From the IMG/VR virus record IMGVR_UViG_3300044846_006394, positions 1 through 52,638 of that record: a DNA stretch of 52,638 nt; one strand, given 5' to 3'. The notes beneath the pieces were generated by a model. The model did no database searches and was not told the origin of the DNA. It was given only the letters and a program-made list of their open reading frames with translations. Shown in pieces: positions 15,478 to 22,376 of the stretch (positions within the stretch are counted from its first letter, which is position 1; the number at the start of each line of letters is the position of its first letter). The position numbers and the translations under genes are program-made. The stretch comes from a virus.

Positions 15478-16263
15478 ATGACTTTCGACCTTCGGAACAA
15501 GCGTGACCTCGCGGCCCTCATCGGAGGTGTCGCCGCCGCGTGGGTCGTCTACCGGCTCGTCGTCGGACGCAAGCGCACCGTGGACGATGTCATCGCGCTG
15601 CCCGAGGGGCAGTCGCTCGACCTCACCACCGCAGACTTCTCGACGCTGGAGGCGCAGGCGTTCGCGGAGGCCCTGCCTCCCGCCGGTCAGCAATACGCGA
15701 GGCTCATCGTCGAGAACGGGCGCCGCGTCGGCATCTCGCCGTTCGTCCTCGCGGGCGTCATGGAGCGCGAAACCGGCTACGGGTCGGCGGGCGTCTGCCG
15801 CACGCAGGGCGCGGCGTGCATCGGCTCCCCGAACGTCAAGAACCCTGACTACGGGCTGATGCAGATCAACGCCATCAATCTCAAGTCGCAGGGCATCACG
15901 ACCTCATGGGCGGACCCTGCGGCGAACATCCGCGCAGGTGCGAACATCCTGCGGACCAGCATCGACTATTTCGGGCAGAAGGGCGGCGCCACCGTCGAGG
16001 TTCCTGCGTGGCTCGCGGCGCGGCTCATCGTCACACCGGGAAACAAGCCCGACCCGAGGCCCGTGGCCGACGCTCGCGAGCGCCTGTGGTACGGCCTCGC
16101 GGCCTACAACGCAGGGCCGACCCGCGTGCTACAAGCCATCGGTGCGGGCCGTTCCCCTGACGCGGTCACGACCGGCAACGACTACGGGCGCGGCGTCCTC
16201 GAGAAGGCCGAACGCATCGCCCAGCGGACTGCCGCCATCCTGTCGGGGCAGGGGAACGTCTGA
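15478..16263 (+). CDS. Membrane-anchored lytic transglycosylase
   Basis: The 261-residue protein has a membrane helix at about residues 9-28 and then a lysozyme-like transglycosylase domain with catalytic Glu98 in RETGYG, GLMQIN at 126-131 and AYNAGP at 209-214. Placement in the virion block, apart from the endolysin at 5384, suggests a virion-borne enzyme that opens peptidoglycan during entry, as with P7 of PRD1. Cys107 and Cys114 near the active site could form a disulfide. The stop overlaps the next ATG. Confidence 0.85.
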   Translation: MTFDLRNKRDLAALIGGVAAAWVVYRLVVGRKRTVDDVIALPEGQSLDLTTADFSTLEAQAFAEALPPAGQQYARLIVENGRRVGISPFVLAGVMERETGYGSAGVCRTQGAACIGSPNVKNPDYGLMQINAINLKSQGITTSWADPAANIRAGANILRTSIDYFGQKGGATVEVPAWLAARLIVTPGNKPDPRPVADARERLWYGLAAYNAGPTRVLQAIGAGRSPDAVTTGNDYGRGVLEKAERIAQRTAAILSGQGNV

Positions 16264-16472
16264 TGGCAATCGATATGACGAACGCGAAGCTGGTGCAGAC
16301 CCTCAACCTCGGGTCGCCCGCCGCCGTTCAACAGAAGCTCGCGCAGCTTGGCGCTCGGTATCGGGGCGTGGACCCGACGACCGGCGCGGGCCTCTACAAG
16401 ACCGCTGCGGGAGTAGTGCTGCGGTTGGCAGGGTCCACCTCGGTCGATGTACTCTCCAACTGCGCGTGCTGA
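16263..16472 (+). CDS. Hypothetical 69-residue protein
   Basis: A small, mostly uncharged protein ending in SNCAC. Its start overlaps the stop of the transglycosylase gene (TGATG), so translation is coupled. It has no membrane helix. No family recognised; probably a minor structural or accessory factor of the anchored transglycosylase. Confidence 0.5.
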   Translation: MAIDMTNAKLVQTLNLGSPAAVQQKLAQLGARYRGVDPTTGAGLYKTAAGVVLRLAGSTSVDVLSNCAC

Positions 16473-16503
16473 TGCGCCCATGAGGGGCGCGAAGGAACCT
16501 CTC

Positions 16504-16899
16504 ATGGAGATGATAGCCATGCTCAACGGACTCCCCCCGCAGACGATGCGCGACTACCTCGACCGAGGTCTGTCCCGCACCATTTCTTCCAATGTGTACG
16601 CCGGTCTCGGGCGCGTCCCGATGACGCCTGAGCAGGAGATGCTGGCCGCTCGCTCGGGGACCATTGCCTCGCGACAGTTCAGCGTGAACCAGCTTGGCGC
16701 TCTGCCGATGTCGGCTCGCGAGTACGCCATCTCCAGCGGCGTGAACCAGGTGACGAGCGGCGCGGCGTACAAGAACTACGGGCTTGCGGGTCTCGGTGCG
16801 ATGGGTTCGACCTCTCCGTGGCTCCTCGCCGGTGGCCTGCTCCTCGGCCTCGCCGCCGTGGGCTACTTGTTCGCGGGCGAGAAGAGCTTCGGGAAGTAG
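16504..16899 (+). CDS. Virion membrane protein with YAGLG and LAGLG motifs
   Basis: The 131-residue product (ATG at 16504 after GAAGGA; other ATGs at 16480 and 16519 are possible) contains Y-A-G-L-G near residue 34 and L-A-G-L-G near residue 94, just before a single membrane helix at about 103-124. The two motifs bracket a polar domain. If the GLG motif is a cleavage site, processing would release the N-terminal arm and leave a short membrane peptide. Function unknown. Confidence 0.58.
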   Translation: MEMIAMLNGLPPQTMRDYLDRGLSRTISSNVYAGLGRVPMTPEQEMLAARSGTIASRQFSVNQLGALPMSAREYAISSGVNQVTSGAAYKNYGLAGLGAMGSTSPWLLAGGLLLGLAAVGYLFAGEKSFGK

Positions 16900-16906
16900 G
16901 CGCACC

Positions 16907-17173
16907 GTGACCGCCGCCCGCATTCTCGAGTTCCTCGCACACCCTGTCGCGCTCGACGCGATGGATTCGTTGTCCAAGGGCGCAAGCCCGAAGGGCGTCC
17001 TCGCGGGCATCGCCGGTGACCTCGTCGCGAAGCAGATAGCTGCCGCCCTCGGGGTCGATGCGCCGGTGCGCCCCGAGCGTTCGCCCTCAAAGGCCCAGCG
17101 CGTCGAGGACGACATCATCGACGCCGAGTTCAAAGTCATCAACGTGACGCCGAAGGCGTCGAAGGCGAAGTGA
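16907..17173 (+). CDS. Hypothetical small helical protein
   Basis: An 88-residue protein from a GTG start (an in-frame ATG at about 16958 is an alternative). The N-terminal half has weak hydrophobic helices and a GVLAGIAGDL segment; the C-terminal part is Lys/Pro-rich. The ribosome site is weak, so expression may depend on the upstream gene only seven bases away. No family recognised. Confidence 0.45.
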   Translation: MTAARILEFLAHPVALDAMDSLSKGASPKGVLAGIAGDLVAKQIAAALGVDAPVRPERSPSKAQRVEDDIIDAEFKVINVTPKASKAK

Positions 17174-17174
17174 C

Positions 17175-17462
17175 ATGACTCCGAAGGAACTGGAGAAAAT
17201 CGGCGTCTATCGGCGCTTCCATTTCTCCGAGCATGACATCGACAAGGACATCCTCGGGAAGCTCATGGTGGACAAGGACGGCATGGTCCCGACCCGCTGG
17301 GAAGACGTAGAGGTTTTGAACTGGCCGCAGGGCTATATGCACAAGTACGAAGGCACGGCCCTCGCAGAACACAATCGGATGCTCATGCTGGAGCATTACC
17401 GGCGCCGTCAAGCCGCCAAGCGCGAGGCGCAGAAGGCTGCTCGCGAGGCCAAGAAGAAGTAG
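17175..17462 (+). CDS. Hypothetical 95-residue charged protein
   Basis: A soluble protein with Trp, Tyr and His residues in the middle and a strongly basic C-terminal helix rich in Lys/Arg/Ala. It starts right after the upstream stop. Basic tail and virion context suggest a nucleic-acid contact. No family recognised. Confidence 0.5.
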   Translation: MTPKELEKIGVYRRFHFSEHDIDKDILGKLMVDKDGMVPTRWEDVEVLNWPQGYMHKYEGTALAEHNRMLMLEHYRRRQAAKREAQKAAREAKKK

Positions 17463-17477
17463 CGAGAGGGGACCGCG

Positions 17478-17750
17478 ATGCGCCTGTACTTCATCTACAT
17501 GGAAGGGTGCGGCGCCTGCGAGATGGCGAAGCCCGACCTCGCGAAGTTCGCGAAGGCGCACCCGGACATCGACATTCAGCGCATCGACCTGCTGAACTCC
17601 AAGTGGGTCCACCCGTGGCAACCTGATGCCACGCCGACCTACGTCGCTGAAGTTCCGGGCCACGCCCGTGTGCAGTACCAGGGCGCTCTCACGGCCCCGC
17701 AGGTCGAGCAGTTCATCGAACGTGCCGAAGAGATGATGGGCCTGCGGTAG
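17478..17750 (+). CDS. Thioredoxin/glutaredoxin-like protein
   Basis: This 90-residue protein has a beta-strand (LYFIYM) followed by E-G-C-G-A-C at residues 10-15, then a helix, a second strand (IDIQRIDLL) and a TPTYV cis-proline segment. It is a minimal thioredoxin fold with a CGAC redox centre. It may reduce or form disulfides in the several Cys-rich virion proteins nearby, or supply electrons to a metal enzyme. GAGAGGGGACC precedes the ATG. The following gene is Cys-rich, so the pair may be functionally linked. Confidence 0.7.
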   Translation: MRLYFIYMEGCGACEMAKPDLAKFAKAHPDIDIQRIDLLNSKWVHPWQPDATPTYVAEVPGHARVQYQGALTAPQVEQFIERAEEMMGLR

Positions 17751-17769
17751 CAGCGCCGAGGAGAGACCG

Positions 17770-19122
17770 ATGGCTGCTGTTGTTCCTTACCTTGAGGTCG
17801 GTCCCGACGAGCGGGCGGAGTCGCCTGACGTTCTCGCGGGCCTCGGAGACCTTTTCGTCGGGCCGCGTCGAGCGAAGTCCTCGGGGGAGTCTGCCCAGGA
17901 GCGGCGAGCGCGGGAGCGCGGCGAGAAGCCGAAGAAGGCGAAGAAGAGCGACATCGACGCCGACTTCAACCCCGCTGACCCGCTTCAGAAGCCGCATACC
18001 GAACTGACGCGGCTCCTGTGGGCGCGAAAGCTGATGATTGACGCGATGGCGACTCGCACGTTCACCGTCGAGCAGGACAAGGGGGCGGTCTTCGTCCGCG
18101 TGTCGCCGCCCATTCCGACTGACCTCGTCCCGTGGCACAAGTCGGGCCAGCCGCTGGAGCGGTTCTCTTTGTTCTCGACGAACTCCAAGATGGCCTGCCC
18201 GACGTTCGACCTGCCCGCCGGTCACATGAGCGTCGGCGGCGCTTGCCCTGGTGCGTCTGCGGCGCAGTCCACGGTGCCGGTTCCCACGCGGGTCGCTGGG
18301 GCGCAGCAGTTTGAGATACTCGCGAGAAAGAACCGCATCGACTCGCGCCGCCTCAAGGTCATCAATCCGAACGAGGGCGCCGAGGCGTGGGTGAGCAAGG
18401 AAGAGCGCATCTACAAGCCCGAACTCAACATCGCGGTCTGCACGCGCTGCTACGCCACGGGCGGCAAGTACTCCGAGGTCGTCGTTCAGTTCTCCGAGGT
18501 GGGTCGTGCGGCGTTCGTTCGCCGGATGCTCGCGACCGCACCGAAGAAGCTGGAGGAACTCCTCGTTTACACCATCGTGAATACCCTCGACTTCCTTGAG
18601 GCCGACGACCCGTCACGCCGCTTCGGTATCAAGCCGATTCGCGTCCATTCGTCGGGCGACTTCTACAGCGAGCCTTACGCCGATATGTGGATGAACGTCG
18701 CCCGCAGGGTGCAGGTACTTGACCCCACCGTGCGCTTTTGGGCGCCGACGCGCACGCAGGTCATGGTCGATTGGGTTTCATACTGGGACCGCACGCAAGT
18801 GCCGTCGAACTTCTCCATTCGACCGAGCGCCTACCATGTCGGCGACCCCGCGCCCGCGCCGCTGCACCCGGACCAGCCCGCCTCTGCGGGCAACAGCAAG
18901 GGAACGAGCGTCCTGTTCCCCGCGCAGTCGAAGGCCGTCGATGGCAACTACTATGACCATCAATGCCAAGTGTACGCGCTGGAAAAGGGGAACAAGCGGT
19001 GCAGTTCTGCTGACTCGCCTTCGCCCGCCCTCGACAACGGCAAATACAAGAGCGACGGCGAGCCGGGATGTCGGGCGTGCTGGGTGCGGCCTGACCTCGC
19101 GGTGAACTACGTCATCCACTAG
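17770..19122 (+). CDS. GP88-like cysteine-rich protein
   Basis: The 450-residue protein resembles the phage GP88 group: paired cysteines C143/C159 and C224-x2-C227 followed by Y-A-T-G-G, then RVHSSGDFYSEPY at 291-303, then WAPTRTQVM, and a C-terminal set C399, C411, C434, C437. Eight cysteines suggest metal or iron-sulfur binding. L-A-G-L-G lies at 22-26, ahead of a basic linker. GP88 function is, as far as I know, undefined; the thioredoxin-like gene just upstream could maintain its cysteines. Family call is by motif recall. Confidence 0.6.
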   Translation: MAAVVPYLEVGPDERAESPDVLAGLGDLFVGPRRAKSSGESAQERRARERGEKPKKAKKSDIDADFNPADPLQKPHTELTRLLWARKLMIDAMATRTFTVEQDKGAVFVRVSPPIPTDLVPWHKSGQPLERFSLFSTNSKMACPTFDLPAGHMSVGGACPGASAAQSTVPVPTRVAGAQQFEILARKNRIDSRRLKVINPNEGAEAWVSKEERIYKPELNIAVCTRCYATGGKYSEVVVQFSEVGRAAFVRRMLATAPKKLEELLVYTIVNTLDFLEADDPSRRFGIKPIRVHSSGDFYSEPYADMWMNVARRVQVLDPTVRFWAPTRTQVMVDWVSYWDRTQVPSNFSIRPSAYHVGDPAPAPLHPDQPASAGNSKGTSVLFPAQSKAVDGNYYDHQCQVYALEKGNKRCSSADSPSPALDNGKYKSDGEPGCRACWVRPDLAVNYVIH

Positions 19123-19134
19123 TCGAGGTTCCCC

Positions 19135-20313
19135 ATGTCACTTGGAAAGATGAGCGCCGAAGAGAAGGCGATGGCGAAGGCCGCGAAGGCCGAGGTCGCT
19201 CGCATCAATCGCGAGGCCGCGAAGGCCGCGCGAGATGAAGCGGCGGCTGCGGCTCGGTCTGCGCGGGCGCGTGCGCCGAAGACCGGCGATGTCAGTCGCG
19301 CCATCACGCTCACCGAGAACGCGCTGAAGCGAGAGAAAGCAAAGGAATCGCCCGACCCCGCGAAGGTCGCTGCGCTGGAACTGAAGCTCGCCCGCGTGAC
19401 GGCAGGAAGCGGGAAGCTTGTTGCGCCGCTGGAGCGAGCCGCGCTACCGAAGGAGACGACGATTGGCTGCAAGGCGGCGCCCGGTGGGTTCTGCTTCGAC
19501 CTCGGAGAAGCCAGCGGGACGAAACTCTCGCCGCAACCGGCGGGCGCCGCCCGTGCCATCGCGGCGCAGTCGGGCGCAGGCGTCGAGACTCGGACAAAAG
19601 CGCGAGAGGAGATGGAGGTCGCGGCGGCGGAACTGAAGGCGGCGAAGGCGGCGGGCGCCAGTGCTGCCAAAGTCACCGCACTGACGCGCAAGGTCTCGCG
19701 ACTGAAGCAGACGGCCACTGAAGGTCGTCCGTTTGAGTTCTTCGCGAACAACCTGGTCGATGTCTGCCGCGTCAAGAAGGTCGCCCCGAAGTGCTTCACG
19801 CCGACGACGAACGACTCCGAGAAGCCCCGCGAGATGGCCGCGTGGGGCAAGAACGGAAAGTTCCCTGAGGCGAAGACCGAAGAGCAGAAGCGCAAGGCTT
19901 GTGATTCGGTGGGCGGCGTCTTCTCGGATGGCGGTGCCATGCCGCTGCGTCTCGGAAAGACGGAACTCGACTTCCTGTCGAAGGCGCAGGCGCTCGACAT
20001 CGGGAAGCAGTTCCGCGCCTCGGGCGGTGGTGCCAACGTCCCCGTCCGCGCAGGCCCGAACCTTCGCCTCTGCTTCACGGGGTCGAGCAAGGGCGCGATG
20101 GTCCCGCTGAAAGACCCGAAGGAAGCCGTCAAGGTCCGCGACGAGTTCAAGTCCTGCCTCGCGAGCCACGGCGCCAACCCGTCCGACGCCGAGGCCCGCG
20201 CCTGTGCGATTAGCGTCGGGCGCAAGGCGACCGGCATCGGCAAGGAGCAGGAGACCGCGCTCTTCGGCGTGCGGAAGCGCAAGGCCAAGAAGAGCCGCAA
20301 GGCCCGCCGATGA
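19135..20313 (+). CDS. Hypothetical Ala/Lys-rich coiled-coil protein
   Basis: A 392-residue protein with a long N-terminal Ala/Lys/Glu coiled coil, a second coiled coil near 155-205, and a C-terminal globular part containing cysteines and VPLKDPKEAVKVRDEFK. The last 25 residues are very basic. No membrane helix. It may be a scaffold or nucleic-acid-binding virion protein; no family recognised. Its end overlaps the next start by four bases (ATGA). Confidence 0.52.
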   Translation: MSLGKMSAEEKAMAKAAKAEVARINREAAKAARDEAAAAARSARARAPKTGDVSRAITLTENALKREKAKESPDPAKVAALELKLARVTAGSGKLVAPLERAALPKETTIGCKAAPGGFCFDLGEASGTKLSPQPAGAARAIAAQSGAGVETRTKAREEMEVAAAELKAAKAAGASAAKVTALTRKVSRLKQTATEGRPFEFFANNLVDVCRVKKVAPKCFTPTTNDSEKPREMAAWGKNGKFPEAKTEEQKRKACDSVGGVFSDGGAMPLRLGKTELDFLSKAQALDIGKQFRASGGGANVPVRAGPNLRLCFTGSSKGAMVPLKDPKEAVKVRDEFKSCLASHGANPSDAEARACAISVGRKATGIGKEQETALFGVRKRKAKKSRKARR

Positions 20314-20579
20314 GCCTCGCGCTCATCCTGGTCCTCGGCCTCGCCGCCGCCGGTGCAGTCGCTGTCGTTCGCGCTGTCGTGCAGGAAGTGCGCCCCATTT
20401 GGCTCCTCGAGAAGCCCCTCTCCTGCGACCTCTGCATGAGTTGGTGGGCCTCGGTCGCCGTCGTCCTGTTCGCGCTCGTCATCGAGGCGCTCGCGCTGCC
20501 TGTCGCGCCGTTGGCGGTACTGGCCTCGACGGCTGTATCGTTGGCCTGCGTGAGAGGCTCCAACCGCCTGTCGGAGTAG
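20310..20579 (+). CDS. Small membrane protein with C-x2-C-x3-W motif
   Basis: An 89-residue protein with hydrophobic helices at about 3-25, 43-62 and 63-80 and the motif LSCDLCMSWW between the first two. A Cys-x2-Cys next to Trp at the start of a membrane helix resembles the DUF1360 family of small bacterial and phage membrane proteins. Translation is coupled to the upstream gene by ATGA. Function unknown. Confidence 0.52.
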   Translation: MSLALILVLGLAAAGAVAVVRAVVQEVRPIWLLEKPLSCDLCMSWWASVAVVLFALVIEALALPVAPLAVLASTAVSLACVRGSNRLSE

Positions 20580-20585
20580 ACAAAG

Positions 20586-21473
20586 ATGCAGATCATCAAC
20601 GCGGACCCCCGCGACCGCCGAGGCACCAAGCAGCGCAGCGCCATGCTGTCGGTTCTGCGCGGCCTCGGACAGGGCGTGGACCTCGATGCCCTCGTCGCCA
20701 AGGCGCAGAAGGACTACGACGAGGCGAACGCTGCGCTCGCCGCCATCGGCGCAATGACCGCCCGCGACTCCCGAGGGCGCCCCTACTTTGCGGGCGACGA
20801 CATCCTGATCACCGACCTGCCGTCCGTTGCCACATGGCACACCGCTGACGCCGAGTCGCTGAATGTCGAGAACGTCATCCCGGCCATCTTCGGCGCCATC
20901 AACATGGGGTCGGCCCGCTATCTCGACATGGCCGACAACGCCGCGTTCCCTGTGAGCGAGCGTGCGGCGGGCTGGATCATCGGACGCCTGCTCGACAAGT
21001 ACGGCTTCGACCAAGTCGTGCGGACCATCAACGCCGACGAAGACACGCGGGCTGCGTTCAAAGGCTCCGCACGCTGGTGGAAGGACAACGGAGCCAGCGA
21101 CGGCATCGAGCGCCTCGCGGAAGTCGCCGCCGACAAGAATGGCCGCGCCCCCGGTGAGGGTCAGTACAAGTGGGCGTCGAAGCATGGCAATCAGGTGGGC
21201 GCTGCGATCCGGCTGCTGAAGGTCGCAACGAAGGCCCGCGAGGAAGCCATCAAGGACGCCACGACGAAGCTCGCCATCGCTCAGTCAGCCCTCGATGCCG
21301 CCCTCGCCGCGAAGGGCTACGTTCCGCAGGGCGACACCGACATTCCCTGCGTCGAAGGGTACGCCAAGGACGCCTCGGGATTGTGCGTCAAAGAGGAAGA
21401 GAAGAGCGTCCTGCCGTGGGTTCTCGGCGGCGCCGCTGTCCTCGGGCTGGTTCTGTTCCTACGGCGCCGGTAG
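20586..21473 (+). CDS. Virion-type protein with LRGLG motif and C-terminal anchor
   Basis: The 295-residue protein opens MQIINADPRDRRGTKQRS and shows L-R-G-L-G at about residues 24-28, a basic leader followed by the shared motif. A soluble helical domain (30-265) precedes a final membrane helix (about 274-290) ending LFLRRR. Two cysteines near 255 and 266 lie before the helix. The N terminus is similar to those of the genes at 12685 and 13747. Likely a membrane-anchored virion protein. Confidence 0.58.
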   Translation: MQIINADPRDRRGTKQRSAMLSVLRGLGQGVDLDALVAKAQKDYDEANAALAAIGAMTARDSRGRPYFAGDDILITDLPSVATWHTADAESLNVENVIPAIFGAINMGSARYLDMADNAAFPVSERAAGWIIGRLLDKYGFDQVVRTINADEDTRAAFKGSARWWKDNGASDGIERLAEVAADKNGRAPGEGQYKWASKHGNQVGAAIRLLKVATKAREEAIKDATTKLAIAQSALDAALAAKGYVPQGDTDIPCVEGYAKDASGLCVKEEEKSVLPWVLGGAAVLGLVLFLRRR

Positions 21474-21519
21474 CAGGCGTTCTTCAACGCGGTCTCGTGC
21501 CGCACAACAGGAGGCCACG

Positions 21520-21645
21520 ATGGCCGGTCGTCGAAAGTCCAAGTCGTCGCGCAAGTCCTCGGGCGCCTGCCGCTTCGGCAAGGTGAAGTCGGGCAAGCGC
21601 AAGGGTCTGTGCAAGTTCAACCGCCCGCGCAAGGCGAAGCGGTAG
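21520..21645 (+). CDS. 41-residue Arg/Lys-rich peptide
   Basis: MAGRRKSKSSRKSSG starts a peptide in which roughly half the residues are Lys or Arg, with two cysteines. AGGAGGCC precedes the ATG at ideal spacing, so the frame is well supported. It looks like a protamine-like nucleic-acid-condensing virion peptide. Confidence 0.6.
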   Translation: MAGRRKSKSSRKSSGACRFGKVKSGKRKGLCKFNRPRKAKR

Positions 21646-21686
21646 TTCCCAACCGTGGCCTCGGCCACATCATCAAGGAGGCCGAG

Positions 21687-21845
21687 ATGGCCCGTCGTCG
21701 TCGTTCGCTCGCAGGTGTGAAGGTGTGCAAGGTCGTTCGTGGCAAGGTGAAGTGCAAGAGCATGGGCGCCAAGCGCCGCAAGTCGCGTGCGATGGGCGCG
21801 ATGCCCCGCCGCAACAGCAAGGGTCGCTTCGTCAAGTCCCGCTAG
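21687..21845 (+). CDS. 52-residue basic peptide with RRRRSLAGV leader
   Basis: It starts MARRRRSLAGVKVCK, an Arg cluster followed by L-A-G-V, and is basic throughout with two further M-G-A steps (SMGAKRR, AMGAMPRR). AAGGAGG precedes the start. It is the last gene of the plus-strand block. Probably a DNA-condensing virion peptide, possibly processed at the Gly motifs. Confidence 0.6.
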   Translation: MARRRRSLAGVKVCKVVRGKVKCKSMGAKRRKSRAMGAMPRRNSKGRFVKSR

Positions 21846-21854
21846 TTCGTCATC

Positions 21855-21911
21855 CGGCGAGTAGCTCAGTGGTAGAGCCTTGGGTCGCAGGTTCAAGTCC
21901 TGCCTCGTCGG
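21855..21911 (+). tRNA. tRNA-like sequence lacking the anticodon arm
   Basis: CGGCGAG (21855-21861) pairs with CTCGTCG (21904-21910) as a 7-bp acceptor stem with one G-T pair. TA, a GCTC/GAGC D-arm with AGTGGTA loop, and a T-arm GCAGG-TTCAAGT-CCTGC follow in canonical order. Only CTTGGGTC stands between the D-arm and T-arm, where about 23 bases including the anticodon stem-loop are expected. No CCA is encoded. It cannot decode. Next to the integrase block it may be a tRNA-derived attachment site or remnant. Confidence 0.6.
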
Positions 21912-21913
21912 AG

Positions 21914-21961
21914 AAAAATAGGGGCTGGGAGGCTGAAAAGGTCTCCCGGCCCCTATTTTTT
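21914..21961. terminator. Strong bidirectional terminator
   Basis: AAAAATAGGGGC (21914-21925) pairs with GCCCCTATTTTT (21949-21960), and GGGAG pairs with CTCCC inside it. The long stem with flanking A and T tracts works on both strands. It separates the convergent virion (+) and early (-) transcription blocks. Confidence 0.85.
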
Positions 21962-22374
21962 CAGTCGTCCGCTTCCCAGTTCGCTCGGAAGCTTGCGGGG
22001 ACAGGGTCGCTGGACCGCTGGCGCAGGAAGGCGTCAGTCGGGAGGCGCTCGCGCCCGTTGGGCAGCGGCGGCTGAACGTGCTGATTCGTGTCCCACGCCG
22101 ACCGTAGAATCCACACCTTTGCCCATCCGCGATTCGACGCGACCTCCCACACCTCCGCGAAGTCCCCGTCCCGAGTGCTTCGGACGCTGGTGGACTCGAC
22201 CACCTGGCCTCCGCGCCGCAGGGCGTCGAGGGCCGCGTTCACGCGGGGGAGAGTGAGGCGGGTGCGGTCCCGGATCTCGGACGAGGTCGCCTCGCCCATG
22301 CCGCTGTCGGCGTTTTCAAGCGCCGCCAGTACCTTGTGCGCGTCGTCTTCGATGCCGGTCTTCTTCGCTGCCAT
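21961..22374 (-). CDS. Winged-helix-like DNA-binding protein
   Basis: The 137-residue protein has a helical N-terminal region with an apparent helix-turn-helix (ATSSEIRDRTRLTLPRVNAAL, so split ATSSEIRDRT / LTLPRVNAAL), followed by a short beta wing (VVESTSVRS). This is typical of small winged-helix regulators. It is encoded directly downstream of the integrase gene, only two bases away, and could be an excisionase-type or regulatory partner. That link is inferred from position. Confidence 0.55.
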   Translation of the reverse strand: MAAKKTGIEDDAHKVLAALENADSGMGEATSSEIRDRTRLTLPRVNAALDALRRGGQVVESTSVRSTRDGDFAEVWEVASNRGWAKVWILRSAWDTNQHVQPPLPNGRERLPTDAFLRQRSSDPVPASFRANWEADD

Positions 22375-22376
22375 CG

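Noticed and set aside
19119-21185. Minus-strand frame of 688 codons
   Set aside because: It is antisense to three coupled plus-strand genes with good ribosome sites and shows Ala/Ser/Arg low complexity typical of shadows.
21855-21911. Functional tRNA gene
   Set aside because: The anticodon arm is absent and no CCA is encoded, so it cannot act in decoding; kept as a tRNA-like sequence.
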